Assembly: GCA_965153355.1 (NCBI GenBank) | Contig: OZ231127.1 | Location: 9,920,001-9,984,000, forward strand | Source of the DNA: Flaccisagitta enflata | Taxonomy: Eukaryota > Chaetognatha > Sagittoidea > Aphragmophora | Direction of reading: 5' to 3' | DNA length: 64,000 bases | In this document: one piece after another, positions 48,815 to 59,934 of the stretch | Layout of the letters: the number at the start of each line of letters is the position of its first letter | Position numbering within the stretch: the stretch's first letter is position 1 | Notes under the pieces: model-generated | Databases searched by the model: none | Told to the model about the DNA's origin: nothing | What the model saw: only the letters and a program-made list of their open reading frames with translations | Translations under genes and position numbers: made by a program

Positions 48815-49088
48815 TAGCCTGAGTTTTTACACATCGAAACCCAAATCCCAGCCACAAAGCCCAATTACCAATCTTGTGGCCCAATTCTAGCCTAAAAGCC
48901 CAAATCGCAGCTTGAAGGCTTAAATCGCTGCTTGAAGTCCTTAATCCTAGAGAATCAAGAAGGAGAAGGAGAAGAATCCCCATATGTGTGAAAGAATGGG
49001 TCATTGAACCCTTCAGGGCCGCTGCACGGCACTCTCCCTCAGCTTCAATCAGAACCTTCTTTAGCAAGGCACATGTACCGCTGACCAT
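48815..49088 (-). mobile_element. Second dispersed family, copy in left palindrome arm
   Basis: Minus strand: GATGGTCAGCGGTACATGTG, AGGGTTCAATGACCC-like hairpin region, GGCTTTGTGGCTGGGATTTG units. A partner in inverted orientation is at 50045-50510. Confidence 0.75.
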
Positions 49089-49097
49089 CTAACACTT

Positions 49098-49119
49098 TTA
49101 CAACCGTTGTTGTTGTTGC

Positions 49120-49183
<64 letters not shown>

Positions 49184-49235
49184 GCCATTGTAATGGTCGT
49201 TGTTGTTGTTGTTGCTGTTGCTGTTGTAGTTGTTT
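49098..49235. repeat. (TTG)n array
   Basis: About 90 bp pure TTG and a second short TTG/CTG block to 49230. Confidence 0.93.
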
Positions 49236-49379
49236 ATTCTGTTATTGTTAGCTGTATATAATTGCAGAGAATCCCACTTCCTTTCTCATCATGCAATACG
49301 TGTATTTCATTCTTAAAGTGTGTTTTTTAAAAGTTATCCAGACAAGGCGTGTGCGGTTGGGGAGGGGCAGTGATAAAAA

Positions 49380-49760
49380 AGTCATCCGAGTATCACACAC
49401 AGTCAGCAGCACCCATTGCCCTGTTTGGTGTATTTAGGTGATGTGAGGTGAGAGCAGGGTAGCGCCCCCAAAGGGCTGATGTCAAGTAGAACATACATCC
49501 AGGAAAGAGGTTAGGGGGCAACATAAGTGATCTGGATGGGGGCTCTAAGCCTAAGAGGGATGATTTGAGACTTGTGAGGACTGATTTCAGGCTGAAGAGT
49601 CCAGATTTCAGCCCTCAATAGGCTGGACTGGGGCCCAAGGCCTTGGGAGGGGGATGGATGGACAGACAGATGGATGGGTAGCTGGATGGATGGATGTATG
49701 GAACTTAACCCCTATGTTCTACAGGACATTGGCCCTTTTGGGCCGCTACCCAAAAAAGGC
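49380..49760 (+). mobile_element. Second dispersed family, copy at the palindrome centre
   Basis: AGTCATCCGAGTATCACACA front, GTCAGCAGCACCCATTGCCC, AGCAGGGTAGCGCCCCCAAAG, degenerate 20-bp core, a GGATGGATGGAC-type tract, then CCCCTATGTTCTACAGGAC and GGCCCTTTTGGGCCGCTACC. Confidence 0.8.
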
Positions 49761-49919
49761 TAACCAAGTTTTTTGGAAGGAGCAGTAATGCCAAAAATGC
49801 GCTGCCCACCCGCACATGACTTGTACTGAAGATTTGCATCTGGATAACTTTTGAAAAATGAAACAGATTGTATGATGAATGGAAGTGGGATTCTCAACAA
49901 TGATGCTAGCAATGATGCT

Positions 49920-50036
49920 AACAAAAACAACAACAAAAATAACTACAACAGCAACGACAATGACAACAACAACAACAACAACACCAACAACAACAACAAA
50001 ACAACAACAAAAACTAAAACAACAACAACAACAACG
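49920..50036. repeat. (AAC)n array
   Basis: Degenerate AAC repeat, mirror of 49098-49235. Confidence 0.9.
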
Positions 50037-50044
50037 GTCATAAA

Positions 50045-50510
50045 AGTGTTAGATGGTCAGCAGTACATGTGCCTTGCTGATGAAGGTTCTGATTGAAGCT
50101 GAGGGAGGGTGCAGGGCAGGGGCCCCAAAGGGTTCAATGACCCATTCTCTCACACATAGTCACATATGGGGAATTTTCTTTTTCTCCTTCTTGATTCTCC
50201 TCTAAGATTAAGGCCTTCAAGCAACGATTTAAGCCTTCAAGCTGCGATTTAGGCTTTGAGGCTTGAATCGGGCCATGAGGTTGGGATTTGGGCTTTGTGG
50301 CTGCAATTTGGGTTTTGAGGCTGGGATTTGGACCTGAAGGCTGGCATTTGTGCCTCAAAGATATGATTTGGGCCTCAAGGCTGGTATTTGGGCTTCAAGG
50401 CGGGTGTTTGGGCCTTGAGTTTGAGACAGGCAAAGGAGGAGAAGGAGAAGGAGAAATTTCCCCATATGTGTGAAAACAGGCCATTAACCCCCTCAGAGCT
50501 GCTGCCTAAC
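50045..50510 (+). mobile_element. Second dispersed family, copy in right palindrome arm
   Basis: GATGGTCAGCAGTACATGTG front, GCAGGGCAGGGGCCCCAAAG, core of about twelve 20-bp GGCTTTGAGGCTGGGATTTG units, GGAGAAGGAGAAGGAGAAA, CCCCATATGTGTGAAA and degenerate end. Larger core than the left-arm partner, so the core has expanded or contracted since the arms formed. Confidence 0.78.
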
Positions 50511-50557
50511 AACAAAAACAACAACAATGACAACAATGACAATGTAACAACAAAAAG

Positions 50558-50645
<88 letters not shown>

Positions 50646-50662
50646 TCAACAACATCAACAGC

Positions 50663-50753
<91 letters not shown>
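50507..50753. repeat. (AAC)n microsatellite
   Basis: About 245 bp AAC with ATC and AGC variants. Confidence 0.95.
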
Positions 50754-50758
<5 letters not shown>

Positions 50759-51349
50759 TAAGTTAACTAAACAAATTTTTTGCCTGAAAAATGCCTTAAA
50801 TTAGGCCATATTAAGTCAAATGGACCAGGTTTTCTTCTTGCTTTGGCCTGATATGTATCCATAGGTTGATAAATCACCCAATGGCATCAGTTTCAGAGAA
50901 AAAAATCCAGTCAAATGAAAAAAAAACCGTAAATCTCATGGTAGAGCCAAAATGACCTAAGAAATGGCCATATTAGGCCATTTTGGCCTAATTTCCAAGT
51001 AGAACATTTGGCTCTTAGTATGGATGTGATGGGGAGGGTCCATGCTACCACCCAGTATGGGCCGCTATGCCGAGGCATTTTTTCCGAGTAACTACCGTTA
51101 GGCCATGCAGTGGTCACTATTTTGTCAATCATTTATGTATTCATGGAGGATTCATTGCGACCATTTTAAATACTTTAAACAATCATAAAGTTCTTATAGG
51201 TATTTTTTTTCAAGATTTATTTTCTTTTCATTTTTGAACTTAAAATTTTTTTTTTTACATATCTGAATTTGACTTTTCATGTTTCATTTTTTTTTCCATT
51301 TTTCATTTTTTAGTTTACTTTTCATTTTTTACTTTTCATTTTTCTTTTT

Positions 51350-51466
51350 TTTTTGCGGTCTTTGGCATCACTGCTCCTGCCCAAATGATATAGTGACCTC
51401 AAATACGGCCCCTTCCCACCCGCACGCGACTGGGGTAGCCGTGTATCGACGTATCCGGCCTTGTTC
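51350..51466 (-). mobile_element. Partial Helentron-associated-type element
   Basis: Minus strand: AACAAGGCCGGATACGTCG, then GATACACGGCTACCCCAGTC, box AGTCGCGTGC then GGGTGGGAAGGGGCC and GGGCAGGAGCAGTGATGCC. It matches copy H over its front half; a short duplication (GATAC-GTC-GATAC) sits at the front. Hairpin end missing. Confidence 0.75.
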
Positions 51467-52162
51467 ATGTGGACCTCCTTATCTTTAAACGGAAGGAGTT
51501 ATGCATGAGACCAAATTTCCAATTTTCAGGAAAAATGACAAAGAATAGCGACAATGTAGTTAACTGTGACATCAAATTTCGTATCCCAACGAGGTCAATG
51601 AATAACGGGATCTAAATCATTTGAGCAGAAAAATCTAACAAACTCAAAGTTAGGTCAAGGCACTGGAAAAAATCCGCTAGAATTAGAATACTCCAATCTT
51701 TTTCCTTTTGTCCAAAAAAGCAATTTTTTTCAAGACCACTACAGATGAACCTTTCCTGCCCTGGACAGATCTCATTTTATGAATTCTTGCCGCCTTTTGA
51801 ATAAAAAATTTTCATAAACAACCAACCTTCTTGATTGACCCTTATTTCAATGGAAATAATTCATTAGGAATAGTTTTTGGATGTTTTTTTCAAATTTTAC
51901 TGGAATGTTTGGACACCCTGCACAACGCAATCCTCCCTATTACTTCTGTACTGGTAACGGGTCAGGGATCTTTACGGAAAGGGTCAGGGATCTTCTTGAT
52001 AGTTCTCAATTGATCCCAGTCAGTTCACTTATCATTTTAGATCTTTTTGGGATCTTTTGGGATCTTCTCGGATCCGGATCCACAGCTCCTTCTTGTGCAT
52101 CAAAGTAGGCTCAATTTTCTTTACAAAAATCTGATTCAGTGCATGACATTCAGTGTATTACA
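51467..52162. other. Non-coding DNA
   Basis: Short direct repeats of GGGATCTT(T/C) words at 51960-52075. No gene supported. Confidence 0.5.
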
Positions 52163-52175
52163 GAGATACTATATA

Positions 52176-52209
<34 letters not shown>

Positions 52210-52356
52210 GAGAGAGAGAAAAAAAGAGAGCAAGTAGGCTGATAAGCGCCATGTCTAAGCAAATTATTCATTTAAATTGAACAAAAGAAAAATATATTCT
52301 TTATTTCTTTTTTTCTCTTTCCCTTTCTCTCTCTCTCTCTTTCTCTCTCTTTCTCT
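52163..52356. repeat. (GA)n and (CT)n tracts facing each other
   Basis: GA-rich 52163-52230 and CT-rich 52310-52356, separated by about 80 bp; they could pair as an inverted repeat. Confidence 0.85.
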
Positions 52357-52369
52357 GCAAAAACACATA

Positions 52370-53208
52370 CAGTGGACTACTGCATTTTCGTCACCTGATT
52401 TAACGACATTTCGGATTTAACAGCCTAGTTCTTTTAGTCCTAAATTTTTACAGGCTTTTCCAATGTTAATTTTACTCAATTTAACAACACCTGATTTAAC
52501 ATCCAAACCTGATTTAAAGTCGCTATTTTTAGGTCCCATGGATGATCTTTACCTGATTTAGTGACATCAACTTCTTAATAGATAATTTTCTACAACCTGA
52601 AATTTTTATTTTAATACTAATAGGTCTTAATATACTCTAATATATTTGTAAACAAAATAAGGAGGAAATAAGTAAGAAATAAACACATTAAACTTTGGAA
52701 CAAGAACTGAAAAATATGCATGAAGACCTCAACTCCTCTCTCACTTTCTTTTTTAGTTTTTTTCTCTGCCTCTGATGATGATTCTTAAAAATCCAGGAAA
52801 AATTATTGTTTTTTGAAAGCTTGCACTGTAATTCTCCATCATAAATATAAACTTTTGGTCAAACATAAAAACATCTTACAAAAATGATGCCATATCATGG
52901 ACTAAGAGGTTTGTAATCAATTTTGTTGGAAATAATTTGATATGATATTCATTACATGTGATATTCTTTAACATACATTTATGTTATTTTATTTCTACTA
53001 CAAAATGAGGATATCTTTTAACTTATGCGATGGTTTGTTGTCCAGTTGCACAAAAACTATAGTAAATACATATACAAACATATGAAAGTATATTTCAAAA
53101 CTATCTCAAATAAATGCATCTAAAACTATAAATTCAATTTAACAACACTCGGATTTAACGACCAAAATTCTTTAGTCCCTTCAAGGTCGTTAAATCGGGT
53201 TCCCACTG
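52370..53208 (+). mobile_element. pogo/Tigger-type non-autonomous DNA transposon
   Basis: 839 bp flanked by TA (52368-52369, 53209-53210). Left end CAGTGGACTACTGC followed by CACCTGATTTAACGACA; right end TAAATCGGGTTCCCACTG, inverted. Repeated subterminal words GATTTAAC(G/A)(A/T)C occur several times near both ends, as is usual in pogo/Tigger elements. No transposase frame is left. Confidence 0.85.
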
Positions 53209-53210
53209 TA

Positions 53211-53844
53211 TCTAACAATTACAACACCCTGTACCATCACTGCATAGTGGACAAAATTTTCACAAAAAACTTTGCTTACACTCTTTCTTTAGAATTGCTC
53301 TACTGGATCGGATCCAAGATCCCAAACAACTAAAAAGTATTCCTGTTCCGGATCTGGTTCTCAACATAAATTTAAAAGCAATGATAACCGGATCCTTATA
53401 AGGTGATATGATTAACTCTGTTCCGCGATTGAAAATCCCTGTTCCGTTAATGGCGGTCTAAATGCCTTGTGCCCTGTTAAATTGGTCGCACTTGAAAGAG
53501 TTGATAACTCCTTAGGACAGGACAAATCTGGTAATTGTAGTTTTAGTCACACTTCTAATGCTTCCAAAGTTGTGTTGATATATATCTTTAGATTTTGTTA
53601 TATTCATTAGCAGGATAGATAGAAAAAAGTTGAATTACGTAATTCGACTTTTTGAAACTTAGGGGAGAAATAAAGTTTTTATTTTGGTCTGAATTTTTTA
53701 ATCTTTTTTTATTTTTTCGCATTTTTGGAAAAATCGAGATTTTTTATTGATCTTTTTTTTGGCCCTATGTAACAAAAAAGAAAAGTGAAGATGTTACACT
53801 AATTGACCCTAACTTTTATGACGCTAGCTTTTGCATTTTACTGC
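53211..53844. other. Non-coding AT-rich DNA
   Basis: Nothing recognised. Confidence 0.5.
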
Positions 53845-54230
<386 letters not shown>

Positions 54231-54788
54231 ACTCAAAGACAAACAAAGACCCAGAGAGAGACGCAGAGAGACAGATTGAATGACAAAAACAGGCAGGAAG
54301 TCAACCAGACATCATGAGATACACACAAGAACATGCAGTGAAAAAAAGACCCCCATTTAGGATTATTTTCCGGTCGGCGAGAGCCGCCTTTATTGGTAAA
54401 GAAGAAATATAAAAATATTAGGAAATCAGACCACAGTGGTACTTCATCCGTCGTTGGGAGGTCTGAAGTGTTTGTATAACTAGGTTTTGCATATCGGATG
54501 ATTGTTTCACTGACAGCGGGTGGTAAGTCTGTTCGGTCGGTCTCTGCAGAGCCGACCGCGACCAACAACGGTTGTATTGATGGATTCTAACTTCTAAGCA
54601 TATGTTATGGGTAAACAATTTTATGTGAGCTCACTATTCACAAAATATAGTACACATCCTAGTGCAATTGATTTTCTCGGTCGCGACGAAACCATGAAGA
54701 TACGAATTTTTTCCCCCTTAACTCTCGAGGGGAAAAGGCTTGAATCTTAAAAACCATTTAAGTCATAAAATCACACTTGAAGCGAAGA
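54231..54788. other. Non-coding DNA
   Basis: A 111-codon minus-strand frame (54233-54568) has mixed composition but no recognisable domain and no exon partners found. Confidence 0.5.
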
Positions 54789-55139
54789 AAAACAAGGCCG
54801 GATACACGGCTGCACAGTCGCGGACGGTTGGGCAGGGGCAGTAATGCAACTAGGCCGGATACACGGTCAATAAGCAGTCGCTGGCGGGTGGGCAGGGGCA
54901 GTACACTGAGGGGCAGGGGCAGTCAATCAGTGGGCAGGGGCTGTTATGCTCAAAAATCACAAATACGGTCAATTTCGCGGCATCCAAAATTTCGCGTGAC
55001 GGATATTCAGACATTCAGACAGACAGACAGACCAAGGGACACACCCTCTGAGCCAGCGACTAAAAACCGCTCGCAATTCAAAAATGTTACGGACGGACCG
55101 AAACGGCAAGGTGTAGAGTCGCGAATCCGCGACTAAAAA
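54789..55139 (+). mobile_element. Helentron-associated-type element with a second copy nested inside
   Basis: Outer copy: AACAAGGCCGGATACACGG, box AGTCGCGGAC, GGTTGGGCAGGGGCAG; resumes at 55062 with CCGCTCGCAATTCAAAAATG, GGACGGACC and hairpin AGTCGCG-AATC-CGCGACT (55117-55134). Inner copy about 54848-55061: TAGGCCGGATACACGG, box AGTCGCTGG then CGGGTGGGCAGGGGC, GACAGACAGACAGACC tract and tail CCAGCGACT, exactly complementary to its own box. The interrupted outer sequence reads on as in copy C. Confidence 0.88.
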
Positions 55140-55647
55140 TAGGCGTGAAAGTTTAGTACAGTGGATATCAGCTACAAGTGTGACGGTCGGGTAACAGGTT
55201 TTCTGCTATGATTTCTTCATTTTTGGATAGGCCAATGTGCGATTTTTAATGGGGAACCCCTCGAGCGAGCACCCGTCACCCCTGGGGCTGGATGACAAGA
55301 ATTTGTCTAAAACATAGTCTATAAACGTAGGCCGTTTTCAACCAAGGTTTAAAAAGAGAATGAAAAAATTGATTCATGTAGGTCAATAAAATCAATGATA
55401 TTAACCAAAAATACATGAGACAATAATCTATCATTAGTTAAATGTATTCAAACACATTTGATGATTATTTATTGATGTTAGAAATGACGCCTATACGTAA
55501 TTGTACAAAATTATGATTTACTGCAATATGCAAATGAGCTTTTTGACAATCGTGAACGTACATAGGTGTTTGAATGCAATTGCAACTGTTGTGACTTAAA
55601 TGATATGTTCATTATGATTACATGTTTAGCATATCATTTTCTTTTAA
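55140..55647. other. Non-coding DNA
   Basis: Nothing recognised. Confidence 0.5.
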
Positions 55648-55722
55648 GATGCGTGAATCTGGAACGCATCTCTTTAAGAGAGTCTGTCCGTCTGTTTATC
55701 CATCTGTCTGTCCATTATGCCT
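55648..55722 (-). mobile_element. Hairpin end of a further subtype (AGATGCG)
   Basis: Minus strand: GACAGACAGATGG, AACAGACGGACAGAC, CTCTTAAAGAG, then hairpin AGATGCGT-TCCAGATTC-ACGCATCT. Same layout as the other hairpin ends with a new stem sequence. Front end not found. Confidence 0.65.
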
Positions 55723-56244
55723 GTGCAAAAAAAGTTTTCTTTGCTATCTTTGGCGACGGAGATATCTTATGTTTAGTCAGATGATCAACAAACATGTTAT
55801 AAGAGTTTAATTTACTTCTCTGTCATTTCTTCTGTCTGTTAGCCCTTCTGTCTCTAACAGGACACACATAATTAGGCGGAAAAGTGATATGAGCAATATA
55901 GATAGTAAATATGCCCTAAACACAATGAAATTTGACATGGATAGGGTAAAAACCAAGTATTTGACGTAAAAAGGCGATATCGGCGACTTTCATGGCAGGG
56001 GTGTATATAGTTCCATAACCTTTGATTATTTCCCCCCCCCCTTGCCTTTGATTTTCTTCCCCGCGATGCAGTGCGTCGCGTTACCAAGTCAATGATTTTC
56101 TTCCCCTTAAAGCAATAAAACAGTGTGTTTATGGTTTAGATAGTGTTAAATTGTGTTCTACTTATCATGTTTTATGATTTGCTACTGCCAATAGTTATAC
56201 TTTCCATAAATTTTCTTCTTTTTTTTCTTTTTTCCTCCTTCCCT

Positions 56245-56247
<3 letters not shown>
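55723..56247. other. Non-coding DNA
   Basis: A C run at 56031-56042 and the duplicated words TTTGATT(A/T)TT(T/C)CCCC. No gene. Confidence 0.5.

Positions 56248-56311
<64 letters not shown>
56248..56311. repeat. (CT)n microsatellite
   Basis: About 63 bp of CT repeat. Confidence 0.96.
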
Positions 56312-56315
<4 letters not shown>

Positions 56316-56459
56316 CGTCAGTCTACAGGCCTGAAACTGGGTTTTGAGATCCAAATATGAAAATTGCCGCGCATCCTGAGCAAACCCAGCAATGACTGTC
56401 CGGCCCCTTTTTTCTTTTTTGGCATTTTCAAGCCTTTTGGGCTCACAGCTCCTTTCCAA

Positions 56460-56705
56460 ATGTCATTCTAAGTCATTCCAAGTCATTCTAAGTCATTCTA
56501 AGTCATTCTAAGTCCTTCTAAGTCCTAAGTCATTTTAAGTCATATCAAGTCATTCTAAGTCATATTAAGTTATATTAAGTCCCTTTATTCAATCAGGTCA
56601 ATTCAGTCATTTATGTCATTTTAAGTTCTTTAAAGTCATTTCAATTTTTTTAAAGTCATTTCATGTCATTTTAAGTCAATTTAAGTCATCTTAAGCTATT
56701 TATGT
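56460..56705. repeat. 10-bp minisatellite (AAGTCATTCT)n
   Basis: About 20 units, best preserved at 56460-56520, decaying to TTTTAAGTCA toward 56700. Confidence 0.9.
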
Positions 56706-56724
56706 CCTGCACGCGACTTATAAT

Positions 56725-56965
56725 ACCTAGGACAAAAGTATTGCAACACTTAGGGCATTAGTTCATTTATTTACAAAGACAATGCAAGATAAGTCAACTC
56801 AAGCAAATACGTGTTTCATGTGTCCAAACATGAAAGCAGCATCAAGTTTTTGTGCTAAACTAAAATGTACAATTTTTTTAACATTAAAGATCGATCCCAG
56901 GCTTTCACATCAATGTGTCTGGAGATACCAAGCAGGTAAACACAACTTTGTCAAATGCTTTTTTA
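56725..56965 (+). mobile_element. Truncated Tc1/mariner-like element end
   Basis: Starts near TACCTAGGACAAAAGTATTG with CAACACTTAGG, the type of terminus seen in Tc1-like elements. It is interrupted at 56966 by the hAT element, and no clear right end was found beyond 57991. Confidence 0.45.
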
Positions 56966-57072
56966 GCTATAGGCAGCGGCGTAGGGGGAGGGGCGTCAGG
57001 GGCGTCAGCTGACGCCCCTACAGTCGGACAAAGATGGCAGTCGGACACGGATAGCAGTCTAATACAATTGTT

Positions 57073-57105
<33 letters not shown>

Positions 57106-57991
57106 AAGGGAAAAGAGGCTGAAAAAAAGAAAAAAAATGGGACTGAAAAAAATGTTTTACATGAAAAGAAATGAAAAAAAGAAAGAAAGAAAGAAAGAAA
57201 GATAAGAAAAAAAAAAGAACAATAGAAAGAACAAAAAAAAAAAAAAAAGACAGAAAGATAAAAAAGAAAGAAAAGAAAATAAGAAAGAGATAAAGAGAAA
57301 AGGAAGAAATGGGAGACAAAAGAAAGTGGGAAATAAAGTAAGGTCGTTATGTCCCGTTGACCCTGAGAAAATGTGCCGGCACTAGTAGTAACAGATTCGA
57401 GTCACTGTAGTTACAAAGCCAGTCTTAAATAGATGCTATAAAACTCAATAAAATGAGTGGAAATGAATGTTATTGAAATAGATTCCCCTCAGGTGAATAT
57501 GACCAAGGGAAGCACGCAGTTTAAGATCAGTAAATCATTTGAATTATTAAAACATATTAAAACATTTAAAAAATTTCCTTTTGAATTTTATATTTCAATA
57601 TTTTCTCATATATAGATTTTTTTCATCTTTCAGAATTTTTCAACTTTTGATATTCTTTTTTAGTAAATATATTTTTATTTGATAATTTTTTTTTATATGA
57701 TAAAACTCTTCATCATCTTCAAAATATTTTTTTTTATTCTTTTCATCCTAGCAAATTCTTTTTTCATTTTTTAATCTTTCTCTCTTTTTTCTTTTCTTTT
57801 CCAAAATTTTGTTTTATTAAAAACATCAAGTGATATCTCAACTGTATTCTGTCTCTGTATTGATACCTCACTTTTTGACTGTTATGTGAATAATAGCAAT
57901 TACATAGTGAGTCGGACACAGTATTGAGTCGGACACAGATTGGGGCCTGACGCCCCTGCCCATTTTCCTGCCCTACGCCGCTGGCTATAGG
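56966..57991 (+). mobile_element. hAT-type element with perfect 8-bp target duplication
   Basis: Target duplication GCTATAGG at 56966-56973 and 57984-57991. Element 56974-57983 begins CAGCGGCGTAGGG and ends CCCTACGCCGCTG; subterminal GGGGCGTCAG / CTGACGCCCC and GTCGGACA words recur at both sides. The interior is a poly-A run (57073-57103) and A/T-rich low-complexity DNA with no transposase. A recent, non-autonomous copy. Confidence 0.93.
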
Positions 57992-58079
57992 TGTAAAGGT
58001 TCGCATATAAGGATAAGTCAATCTGATCAAAAGATCATGTACAAACGTGAGCAATTTGACATACAAGAGCGTTCTTTCA

Positions 58080-58445
58080 ACATTTCTTTTTTTTCCCTCT
58101 CTCCTTTCTCCCTTCCTTCCATCCTTCCTTCCATCCTTCCTTCCATTCTCACTTCCATCCATTCTTTCATCCTTCCTTCCATCCATTCATCCTTCCATCC
58201 TTCCTTCCTTCCATCCATTCATCCCTCCATCCTCCCCTCTATCCCTCCATACATTCTTCCTACCATTCCTCCTTCATTCTTCCCTCCTGCCTTCCGTACT
58301 TGCTTCTCTCTTTTCTTTACTCTCTTCTTCTTCTTCTTCTTCTTCTTCTTCTTCTTCTTCTTCTTCTTCTTCTTCTTCTTCTTCTTCTTCTTCTTCTATT
58401 CTTCTTCCTCTTCTTCTTCTTCTTCTTCTGCTTCTTCATCTTTCT
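58080..58445. repeat. (TTCC/ATCC)n and (CTT)n tracts
   Basis: CCTTCCATC-type DNA 58080-58320, then about 78 bp pure CTT (58321-58398) and a degenerate CTT tail. The + strand open frames here are artefacts. Confidence 0.93.
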
Positions 58446-58504
58446 CTTTTTCTACTGCCCAAAAGGCCGAGTTTTGGCGCTACCCGCTACTCCATAATCT
58501 ACAT

Positions 58505-58965
58505 GCCTGGTCACAATATCATGGTAGGGCAAGCAGGGGTATCCAACCCCCAGCCCACCCCCCCCCTGACTCAATCACACTGTATTCTGACAGCTCCAAA
58601 TCTAGCTATGATACATGTGACCAGTCATTTAGAATTACAAAATGTCCATCGTTACTTGATCCAACAACGCATCTTCCCGTAGTTGTAAATTTTATTAGAA
58701 TTGCGTGGCAACAACAACAACAAACAAATAAACAACAATAAACAACAAACAACAATATAAAGCAACAACAACACCCTGGGGACAACAACCTTATCCCCTT
58801 CCACACACACCTTCACACAAAACCACACACACACCAACACACACTGCACTCAATAATAACTGCGTGTTTATTACATTTTCAACTCAAAACGTGATCAGCC
58901 AACAGATGGACTAACAGATGGACAGACAGAGCCCCTTATATAGAGTTGCATGTCCTCAACAAAAA
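58505..58965 (+). mobile_element. Diverged Helentron-associated-type element
   Basis: Front GGTCACAATATCATGG, GGGCAAGCAGGGGTATCCAA, CCCCC; interior with (CAA)n near 58710-58770; then AACAGATGGACAGACAGAGC, CCTTATATAGAG and degenerate hairpin AGTTGCATGTCCTCAACA. The same front subtype occurs at 46214 and 59216. Confidence 0.65.
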
Positions 58966-59119
58966 AGGAAATGTTTCAGCAGATAAGGAAGCTAAATAGG
59001 TTTCATGACAATGTTATTGACACATTGTACAAAGAAAATAGTTGGTATAAAACAAAATGACGTTAAAACAAATGGTCGATCCGAAGCGAATGGTTCCTTA
59101 ACAGTATTTAAGACAAATT

Positions 59120-59290
59120 CGCGTCATCCGTAACTTCGAACGGACACAGCCTCTAACAGAATCGCTTAGCCTTTGAGACTAAAAAGGATTGATGGATTTT
59201 GCTTTATTAAACAAGAACAAGTGACGCGGGGTCACAATATCGTTGCGGATGGGTGGGCAGGGGCATCCAACCCCAAATGTACACCCCAAT
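59120..59290 (+). mobile_element. Adjacent hairpin-end and front-end fragments of the family
   Basis: Hairpin-end fragment CGGACACAGCCTCTAACAGA, AATCGCTTAGCCTTTGAGACT, AAAAAGG (59140-59187), then a front end ACAAGTGACGCGGGGTCACA, ATATCGTTGCGGATGGGTGG, GCAGGGGCATCCAACCCC (59216-59275). They do not form one copy. Confidence 0.6.
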
Positions 59291-59934
59291 GGGGTGTCTC
59301 AGAATGACCTCATATTGTCCCCTTGAGCTGGCCGCGGTTTTTTACATGGGGCATGGTGTGTATAAATGGGATAACATCATTGGTGGCCACCTCGCCAAAG
59401 TTGACCAAAATGGCCCAAAAAGAGCCAAAATTGATGTGGGAGCCTGAAAACTAAAAAAATTGCAAAAATGGTCAAGATTCCGGCAAAAAGTCTCATTCTA
59501 GGGCTTGTTGGATAGAGAAAACATAAAGGTAGGTGGTGGTGTGGGTGGTCATGAGGGGTGCCCCATGGGGGGCAGGTACGGGGCGCATATTGGCCAAATA
59601 TCAGGTCCTGATGGAGGTGGTCGTAAAAAATGACAAAAATCAAAATTGTTGATTTTTTTTTGAAAATATACATTCCAATTAGTGTATTTTTGCACAAGAA
59701 TATGGTTCATTTGGATTTTTGGTCAACAACGGGCCAAAATGAAGTCCTTGGGGTTGTTGCAGTGCACTATGGTCTGAAACTGCATGATTCTCAGTCAAAA
59801 CTTAAAAATAACTTAATTTTATTTCATAATAGTCAAAATGATTGTTAAACAGTATATTTTTGATTTCTTATTATAAAATGATTATTTTTCAAGTTACCGT
59901 TGGTAAAACAGCGTATAGAATTTAAAGAAATCCA
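59291..59934. other. Non-coding DNA
   Basis: TGGCCAAA-type words occur but no element ends or gene. Confidence 0.5.

Larger units (their letters stand above)
48245..51125. repeat. 2.9-kb imperfect palindrome
   Basis: Left arm 48245-49352, right arm 49825-51125, centre near 49590. Matched landmarks from outside in: GTGGTCAC with CATGCAGTGG-type ends, TAACGGTAGTTACTCGG, ATGCCTCGGCATAGCGGCC, CCCAGTATGG, GGATACATATCAGGCC, a (TTG)n/(AAC)n array, a family-2 element, a second TTG/AAC array, GAATCCCACTTC and GTTATCCAGA. The centre holds one more family-2 copy. No gene in it. Confidence 0.88.
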
